NCBI GenBank assembly: GCA_946414395.1 | Contig: CAMKOE010000003.1 | Coordinates: 1-64,000, forward strand | DNA length: 64,000 nucleotides | Reading direction: 5' to 3' | Source of the DNA: an uncultured Porphyromonadaceae bacterium | GTDB lineage: Bacteria; Bacteroidota; Bacteroidia; Bacteroidales; Muribaculaceae | Shown here: positions 59,071 through 64,000 of the stretch, piece by piece | Layout: each line of letters starts with the position of its first letter | Numbering within the stretch: position 1 is the first letter of the stretch | Translations under genes and position numbers: made by a program | Notes under the pieces: model-generated | What the model was told of the DNA's origin: nothing | The model's input: the letters and a program-made list of their open reading frames with translations, nothing else | Databases searched by the model: none

Positions 59071-59110
59071 GAGGGTTGGACAAAACTTAGTTTTGTACCA
59101 ACTCTTTTTT
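59071..59110 (+). terminator. terminator of the TPR protein gene
   Basis: Stem GAGGGTTGG-ACAAAACT / AGTTTTGT-ACCAACTC with small imperfections, followed by TTTTTTT. Confidence 0.85.
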
Positions 59111-59140
59111 TAACATTAACCACAATACAATCTTTAAATT

Positions 59141-59854
59141 ATGAAACCAATCTATCATCGCATATTGCTCAAACTCAGCGGCGAGTCACTGGCTGCCGAG
59201 CAGAGTAGTGGCATCGACCCGCAGCGCGTGGCCGACTATGCCACCCAGATCAAGGAAATCGTCGATGCCGGCGTGCAGGTCGCCATCGTCGTGGGCGGCG
59301 GTAACATCTTCCGCGGCCTCAAGGGCGCCGCCCAGGGCTTTGACCGCGTCAAGGGTGACCAGATGGGTATGCTCGCCACCGTGATCAACGCGCTGGCGCT
59401 CTCATCGGCACTCGAGGCCATCGGCCAACCTGCCCAGGTGTTCACCGCCATCGGCATGTTCCCCATCGGTGAGCACTACAGCAAGTGGCGCGCCATCGAG
59501 GCCATGCAGGCCGGCAAGGTCGCCATCTGCTCCTGCGGCACGGGCAGTCCCTTCTTCACCACCGACACGGGCAGCACGCTGCGTGCCATCGAGGTCGAGG
59601 CCGACGTCATGCTCAAGGGCACCCGCGTGGACGGCATCTACACCGCCGACCCCGAGAAGGATCCCACGGCCACCCGGTTTGACCGCATCACCTATGACGA
59701 GATCTACAACCGCGGCCTCAAGGTCATGGACATGACTGCCACCGTCATGGCCCGTGACAACAAGTTGCCCATCCACGTGTTCAACATGGATGTGTACGGC
59801 AACCTCAAGAAGGTGATGAGCGGCGAGCCCATCGGCACCGTCGTTACCTTGTAA
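59141..59854 (+). CDS. pyrH: UMP kinase
   Basis: A 237-aa hexameric enzyme that phosphorylates UMP to UDP with ATP. Motifs: ILLKLSGESLA (about 7-17), VAIVVGGGNIFRG (about 48-60), FDRVKGDQMGMLATVINALAL, GTGSPFFTTDTGSTLRAIE, VDGIYTADPEKDPTA and LKVMDMTATVMARDNKLPIHVFNM. The family is certain. In many bacteria frr follows; here a terminator and a minus-strand gene follow instead, so frr is elsewhere. Confidence 0.98.
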   Translation: MKPIYHRILLKLSGESLAAEQSSGIDPQRVADYATQIKEIVDAGVQVAIVVGGGNIFRGLKGAAQGFDRVKGDQMGMLATVINALALSSALEAIGQPAQVFTAIGMFPIGEHYSKWRAIEAMQAGKVAICSCGTGSPFFTTDTGSTLRAIEVEADVMLKGTRVDGIYTADPEKDPTATRFDRITYDEIYNRGLKVMDMTATVMARDNKLPIHVFNMDVYGNLKKVMSGEPIGTVVTL

Positions 59855-59898
59855 CCGACGTACCGAGTACCCACAAGCCGTCAAGGACACAAAACAAC

Positions 59899-59963
59899 AA
59901 CAATAAGTACAATAAATACAAAGTCTTAATCAACAGGCAATTGTATTTGTTGTACTTATTGTT
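59899..59963. terminator. long bidirectional terminator after pyrH
   Basis: A 23-bp inverted repeat, AACAATAAGTACAATAAATACAA (left) against the right arm 59941-59963, with one mismatch, a 19-nt loop and a following TTTTCC. It separates convergent genes. Confidence 0.8.
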
Positions 59964-59988
59964 TTCCTTTTCTCGTTGACGATGTTTT

Positions 59989-60411
59989 CTAGAAGAGTCC
60001 TGATAGCCATCGGGCCAGCAGCCCGTCGAGGTGCAGTGGTACGACAAGGAACTTGATTGTCAGTATCATCGAGCAGATCACGTAGATGATTTCCAGCGGC
60101 AGAATGATAGCCCATGCCAGTGTGGTCATGGACATCTTGTTGAGTGCCTTATAACGTTGTGGCGGGCGATAATGCTTTGAGGTCTGCTTGATGTGATGCT
60201 CAACAGCCAGTGTCAGGGCAAAGTAAATCACACCTGCTATAATCAAGGTGAAAGTATTATAATCGAGGATTGACATGATCAGTATTCCTACGGGCGTGAA
60301 GAGAAACATGATCAACCCGTAATAGAATCTGCTCCACTGCAGGTCAATCTTGTTCTCTCGCTTGCCTTTCTCGTGATGCTTGCAACACCGGTAATAGATG
60401 TATCGTAGCAT
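59989..60411 (-). CDS. small membrane protein of unknown function
   Basis: A 140-aa protein with about three helices: FYYGLIMFLFTPVGILIMSIL, FTLIIAGVIYFALTLAVEHHI and LAWAIILPLEIIYVICSMILTIKFLVV. The N-terminus is basic and cysteine-rich (RYIYYRCCKHHEKGKRENK). No family is recognised. It has no visible promoter match close to the start and is convergent with pyrH. Confidence 0.65.
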   Translation of the reverse strand: MLRYIYYRCCKHHEKGKRENKIDLQWSRFYYGLIMFLFTPVGILIMSILDYNTFTLIIAGVIYFALTLAVEHHIKQTSKHYRPPQRYKALNKMSMTTLAWAIILPLEIIYVICSMILTIKFLVVPLHLDGLLARWLSGLF

Positions 60412-60478
60412 AATACCTTGTCATTGGCTTCAATAAAGAACTCTCCAGCAACAACTGTGCCAATTGGTGGGGAGGGTC

Positions 60479-61438
60479 TTATTGGTCTTGCTGACGGCTG
60501 AACTGTTGCAGGATGTCGACGGCTTCGTCGATGTCGTCGGTGAGGGTGAGCAGCAGGTTCTTGTATTTGCCTGTTGCCATGAGGTGCTGTAGCAGGGGAT
60601 AGACCGGTATCTCCTCGGTCCAGAAGCGCTTGCCCAGGAAAATCATGGGGCTGGCATAGCCGTAGGACAGGTAGTGGTCCTGTACCGCTTCCTGGAATAT
60701 CTCTTGCAGGGTGCCCGCGCTGCCAGGAGCGTAGATGGTGCCGCCAAAGGCTAGAGTGAGAATGTTGTCCTCGCGGATGCTGTTCTCAAAGAATTTGGCA
60801 ATGTGAGTGGCAAACGGCGTTGAAGGCTCGTGCCCATATAGCCACGTGGGGATGCCCAGGCTCACGTATTCGCCCTGCGGATATTGCTTCATTACCTGGA
60901 ATGCGGTGCGCAACCAGCCGTCATCCCGATAGGATGGCGCAATCGTCATCGCCTGGATGGCATCATCCAGTTCACTGGGGGTGCGACCGGCCATCCAGGC
61001 TCCCAGGTGGGCCGCCTCCATGGCCCCGGGACCGCCACCGCTCAGCATGACAAAGCCTTCCCGGGTGAGCCGCTGGCACAATAGCGCTACCTCGCTAAAC
61101 ATCTTGTCGGTCCTGAGCAGGGCATGGCCGCCCAGGATGCCCACGCAACGACGATGGTCATACTCCTTAAAGAATCGGGCGAGTGCCGCATGGATGCAGT
61201 GGTCGTGCAGGGTGCGTGCCAGCAGTTCCTTCACGTTGCGGGCATGCTGCCCCAGTGAGCGATAGCGCTGATACACCTTGTGGTCATAGCAGGAGTCATA
61301 ACTGCTCTCATCGTCGGGGCAGTAGCCCTCGTAGAGTTCGGCCGACGAATACAGCGACTTGCGGGTCACGTCAAATGGGGCCTGCTCCAGGTAGGCCATC
61401 ACGTCCTTCAGTTCTTCATATCCCGTGGCGGTAATCAT
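60479..61438 (-). CDS. LOG-family protein (nucleotide 5'-monophosphate nucleosidase-like)
   Basis: A 319-aa Rossmann-fold protein. The family pattern PGGxGTxxE appears as YAPGSAGTLQEIFQEAVQ (Gly to Ser in one position), with the earlier MLSGGGPGAMEAAHLGAWMAG nucleotide-binding motif and GILGGHALLRTD. LOG proteins split N6-modified AMP or purine/pyrimidine monophosphates into base and ribose phosphate; PpnN-like enzymes balance nucleotide pools. The roughly 95-residue N-terminal extension resembles the long forms. A -7 TAATTTTG is at 61483-61476 on the minus strand, and a palindrome at 61511 lies just upstream. Confidence 0.85.
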   Translation of the reverse strand: MITATGYEELKDVMAYLEQAPFDVTRKSLYSSAELYEGYCPDDESSYDSCYDHKVYQRYRSLGQHARNVKELLARTLHDHCIHAALARFFKEYDHRRCVGILGGHALLRTDKMFSEVALLCQRLTREGFVMLSGGGPGAMEAAHLGAWMAGRTPSELDDAIQAMTIAPSYRDDGWLRTAFQVMKQYPQGEYVSLGIPTWLYGHEPSTPFATHIAKFFENSIREDNILTLAFGGTIYAPGSAGTLQEIFQEAVQDHYLSYGYASPMIFLGKRFWTEEIPVYPLLQHLMATGKYKNLLLTLTDDIDEAVDILQQFSRQQDQ

Positions 61439-61510
61439 CTGACAAGTCTTTTAAGGAGATTAAGTTCATGAATGACAAAATTACTAATAATTTGGCTTGA
61501 AAACCAGCGA

Positions 61511-61535
61511 TTTTAACAGTTTGGGACTGTTAAAA
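61511..61535. promoter_or_regulatory. palindrome between divergent LOG and FadL-like genes
   Basis: Perfect TTTTAACAGT-N5-ACTGTTAAAA, 10-bp arms. It lies about 28 bp upstream of the LOG -7 box and 78 bp upstream of the porin -7 box, so it suits an operator better than a terminator. Confidence 0.5.
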
Positions 61536-61612
61536 AGTGTAACAAAGTGGTGATATGGGGCAAAATGTCCATTTTTTGTGACTTTTTGCCCATTTAATTA
61601 TCGTCATGGTTG

Positions 61613-61620
61613 TAATTTTG
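61613..61620 (+). promoter_or_regulatory. -7 box of the FadL-like gene
   Basis: TAATTTTG, 55 bp before ATG 61676; TTTG at 61585-61588 is 24 bp upstream. Confidence 0.5.
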
Positions 61621-61675
61621 TCGAACGAAAAAATCTCCACTTCAGGTTTGGTTACTACTAATTAATGTGATAGCA

Positions 61676-63124
61676 ATGAAAAGAATTACAACATTAGCCC
61701 TCTTGCTGACCATCGTCAGCATGACCGCCCTGGCAGGTGGTCTCCTCCACAACACCAATCAGCACATCGCATTCATGCGCATGATGGCCCGTGGTGCCAG
61801 CCATGAGATCGATGCCGTCTATACCAACCCCGCTGGTCTGGCCTTTATGGACCATGACGGCTGGACCCTGTCGCTCAATATCCAGAGCGCTTCTCAACGT
61901 CGTGACGTGCTCACCACGTTTGCCCTCTTCCCCGAGGCCGACCACACCCGCCTGTACAAGGGCAAGGCCGAGGCTCCGGTTCTCCCGTCACTCTACGGTG
62001 CCTACAAGAAGAACCGCTGGACGTTCTCTGGTTTCTTTGGCATCACTGGTGGCGGCGGCAAGTGTGACTTTGACAGCGGCCTGCCCATGTTTGACGCCGC
62101 TGTGATGGCCGGTGTAGCCGCACAGACCAAGCCGCTCATCGCCAAGTTCCCCCAGGCAGCCCCCTTGTTCCCCCAGGGCTATGTGGATCCGTCATTCTAT
62201 GACATCGAGTCGGCAATGAAAGGCCGTCAGTATATCTTCGGACTGCAATTGGGTGGTACCTACAAGATCCTTGACTGGATGAGTGCCTATGCCGGTTTCC
62301 GCATGAACTATTTTAACGGCAACTATTCCGGCCACATCACAGCAAGTGCCAATGACAAATTGAAGAGCGCGGTCGGTCAGATAATGCCCCTGGTGCAACA
62401 GTATGCACCCGAGTATGTGCCCGTGCTCTCAAGTATGTCAGGTGAAGGCGGATTGGCCAAGGTCGCACTCGACTGCTCCCAGACCGGTTGGGGAGTGACA
62501 CCCATCATCGGTGTAGATCTGGTATGGAAAGGCTTTACCCTGGCTGCCAAGTATGAGTTCAAGACCAACTTGAACATCGAGAACGATAACAAGACGTTTG
62601 AGACCGATGTACCTGATGCGTTCAAGGAGAAGATGGCCGACTACAAGCACGGTGTGAACACGCCCAGCGACCTGCCCGCAGTGTTCTATGCCGCTCTGGG
62701 CTATGAGTTCATCCCCAACAAGTTGCGCGCCACTGTCGAGTATCACTACTATGACGACAAGCACGCCGAGATGGCCCATGACAAGCAGAAACACCTGCGC
62801 CACGGCACCCACGAGGTGCTCGCCGGCGTGGAGTGGGACATCAACAAGACGTTCACCGTGAGCGCCGGTGCCCAGAACACCGACTACGGCCTGAGCGACG
62901 CTTACCAGACCCACACCTCGTTCTCCTGCGACAGTTACTCGATCGGCCTGGGTGGCGCTGTCAACCTGAGCGAGAAGGTGAAACTCAACGTGGGCTACTT
63001 CTGGACAACCTACAAGGACTATGACCGCAGCGAGACCGACTACTTCGGCACCACGCTGCCCGGCAAGGACACCTACAGCCGCACCAACAAGGTATTCGGT
63101 GCCGGTATCGACTTCAAGTTCTAA
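61676..63124 (+). CDS. FadL/TodX-like outer-membrane transport protein
   Basis: I chose ATG 61676 (MKRITTLALLLTIVSMTALAGG); the track start is an upstream GTG. The 482-aa product has a signal peptide, the FadL-like N-terminal hatch motif (MMARGASHEIDAVYTNPAGLAFM, about 35-57), a 14-strand-like barrel pattern (GWTLSLNIQSASQRRDV, KVKLNVGYFWTTYKDYDRS) and a terminal GAGIDFKF ending in Phe. FadL proteins pass long-chain fatty acids or other hydrophobic molecules. Monocistronic, with a strong terminator. Confidence 0.82.
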   Translation: MKRITTLALLLTIVSMTALAGGLLHNTNQHIAFMRMMARGASHEIDAVYTNPAGLAFMDHDGWTLSLNIQSASQRRDVLTTFALFPEADHTRLYKGKAEAPVLPSLYGAYKKNRWTFSGFFGITGGGGKCDFDSGLPMFDAAVMAGVAAQTKPLIAKFPQAAPLFPQGYVDPSFYDIESAMKGRQYIFGLQLGGTYKILDWMSAYAGFRMNYFNGNYSGHITASANDKLKSAVGQIMPLVQQYAPEYVPVLSSMSGEGGLAKVALDCSQTGWGVTPIIGVDLVWKGFTLAAKYEFKTNLNIENDNKTFETDVPDAFKEKMADYKHGVNTPSDLPAVFYAALGYEFIPNKLRATVEYHYYDDKHAEMAHDKQKHLRHGTHEVLAGVEWDINKTFTVSAGAQNTDYGLSDAYQTHTSFSCDSYSIGLGGAVNLSEKVKLNVGYFWTTYKDYDRSETDYFGTTLPGKDTYSRTNKVFGAGIDFKF

Positions 63125-63163
63125 AGAAAAAAACGATATATAAAAATCTTTATCCTATGGGCA

Positions 63164-63198
63164 ACACCGCCGTCCGATATCATGTCGGGCGGCGGTGT
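63164..63198. terminator. bidirectional terminator after the FadL-like gene
   Basis: A 14-bp stem ACACCGCCGTCCGA/TCGGGCGGCGGTGT (one G-U), 7-nt loop, between convergent genes. Confidence 0.8.
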
Positions 63199-63220
63199 CG
63201 TATCAATAAGTGTCAAACTG

Positions 63221-63769
63221 TTAATTCTCCCTCAGCAGGTTGGTCATCATGGTGTTCCAGTCCTGGGCATCCGAGATGCTGCCCAGCATGCCCTGGTGGA
63301 CAGGGAAGGCCAGGCTGTCGTTGAGCGTGTAGGTCACCTGCGGGATTTTGACATACAGTCCCAGCGTGTTCAGCGTCTGGCCCGACTGGTACTGCTGACC
63401 CAGTTGCTTGAAGTCCTCGGCATTGATGTAGTACAGGCGGTCACCCTTGTTACACAGATAGATGCGCGAGAAATCGCGATTTTCCAGTTCCTGGGCACAC
63501 TGCAGCAGGCAACGGGTGACGTCAAAGCGGTCAAAGTTGCGCTCATCGGCCTCGCCCACGTTAAAGGACAGTTCCTTCCTGGGGTTGTACCACGGCTGTG
63601 TCACCTCGATGTTGATGCCATTGTTGGCGGGGTCCAGGTTCTTGAGTTCGACCCTAGAAATGACCTTCTTGCCGCCTCGAACGACGTTGCCCGACACCAC
63701 CGCATGAACGCCGACAAGGGCCAGCACCGCGATAATGGCCACCAGTAGCAGTTTATCGTTGCGTGTCAT
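63221..63769 (-). CDS. single-pass membrane protein of unknown function
   Basis: A 182-aa protein with one N-terminal helix (LLLVAIIAVLALVGVHAVV, about 7-25) and a soluble domain (VISRVELKNLDPANNGINIEVTQPWYNPRKELSFNVGEADERNFDRFDVTRCLLQCAQEL). No family is recognised. Its ATG overlaps the stop of the S66 carboxypeptidase gene (ATGA), so the two are coupled and may share a cell-wall role. Confidence 0.75.
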   Translation of the reverse strand: MTRNDKLLLVAIIAVLALVGVHAVVSGNVVRGGKKVISRVELKNLDPANNGINIEVTQPWYNPRKELSFNVGEADERNFDRFDVTRCLLQCAQELENRDFSRIYLCNKGDRLYYINAEDFKQLGQQYQSGQTLNTLGLYVKIPQVTYTLNDSLAFPVHQGMLGSISDAQDWNTMMTNLLREN

Positions 63770-64000
63770 TGTTTCTCAAATGTCAAGGTCACACCCTCGG
63801 GGGCGACGGTGAGCATGGCGGGACAGCCTTCGATCATGGGATAATTCCAGTCCTCGTCATGGCTGGCGGGGAAGTCATAGCACACCGGGATGTTGTAGCC
63901 GTTCAGTGTCTCGGCCAGCATCTCGTTCATGTCGGTGTAGTCATGGCTGGGCTCATACTCGGTGAATCGGCCCACGATGATGCCCTTCACATGCTTGAGC
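63766..64000 (-). CDS. S66 LD-carboxypeptidase, C-terminal part (cut by window edge)
   Basis: The reading frame enters from the right edge (LKHVKGIIVGRF), so the track's Met at 63990 is an internal GTG. The visible 77 residues match the C-terminal domain of S66 LD-carboxypeptidases: GIIVGRFTEYEPSHDYTDMNEMLAETL, IPVCYDFPASHDEDWNYPMIEGCPAML with the conserved His, and VTLTFEKQ. These enzymes trim the D-alanine from murein tetrapeptides during recycling. It overlaps the next gene by 4 nt. Confidence 0.85.
   Translation of the reverse strand, partial: LKHVKGIIVGRFTEYEPSHDYTDMNEMLAETLNGYNIPVCYDFPASHDEDWNYPMIEGCPAMLTVAPEGVTLTFEKQ

Overview
The window looks like Bacteroidales chromosome, probably a gut member of the Muribaculaceae/Prevotellaceae type; this assignment is inference. 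Evidence: many starts are preceded by the Bacteroidetes promoter pattern (TTTG, about 20 bp, TAnnTTTG) and not by Shine-Dalgarno sites. There are also numerous lipoproteins, a pdxJ-exbB-exbD-tonB operon, LytS/LytR- and YtrA-type regulators, DUF4923/DUF4956/DUF4353 proteins, dockerin-bearing secreted proteins and a decayed gene with a type IX-secretion-like tail. Coding DNA is GC-rich, so long antisense shadow ORFs are common. The accessory stretch at about 27.7-31.3 kb and the gene near 42.5 kb look more AT-rich.

Layout. 1-5.6 kb: 3'-cut tRNA-Asn, a CtpA-like S41 protease, mfd. 5.6-9.3 kb: a decayed secreted-protein gene, then a DUF4353 beta-helix protein and a small dockerin protein. 9.4-16.3 kb: an ABC exporter with its own GntR (YtrA-like) repressor and a perfect operator, two related membrane microproteins of 28 and 30 aa, a lipoprotein, a four-helix membrane protein, an alpha/beta hydrolase and an S41-like protease. 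16.7-27.7 kb: an M16 protease, a tripartite RND efflux operon, a PI-PLC-like lipoprotein and an outer-membrane protein. 27.7-31.3 kb: an accessory island with HicAB, a YhcG/DUF1016 nuclease and a lipoprotein gene between inverted repeats; the island also holds two fragments duplicated from comM, which lies intact just beyond. 31.4-41.7 kb: comM, pheT-yebC, a LytS/LytR pair and pdxJ-exbB-exbD-tonB, all on the minus strand. 42.3-48.8 kb: a small secreted protein, a TPR/TM/HTH regulator, dtd, a NatAB-type ABC exporter and a DUF4923 lipoprotein. 48.9-57.4 kb: a PhoR/PhoB-like two-component system and a Na+/Pi symporter, divergent from a VTC polyphosphate-polymerase-like gene, DUF4956, DUF2490 and two DUF4353 surface proteins. 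57.5-64 kb: zinc-ribbon protein, TPR protein, pyrH, LOG protein, FadL-like porin and the end of an S66 carboxypeptidase gene.

How the genes may work together. The most interesting unit is 48.9-57.4 kb. Phosphate sensing, phosphate import, a VTC-type enzyme, two envelope proteins and two right-handed beta-helix proteins share one divergent control region carrying three TTAC repeats at exact 11-bp spacing, as in Pho boxes. This suggests a phosphate-linked polyphosphate or surface-modification system. Other non-standard signals are the comM-fragment island, in-frame palindromes inside the DUF1016 gene, the duplicated microproteins beside an interleaved inverted-repeat region, and a MITE-like intergenic repeat present in two copies. 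All calls come from reading the sequence; no database search was possible.
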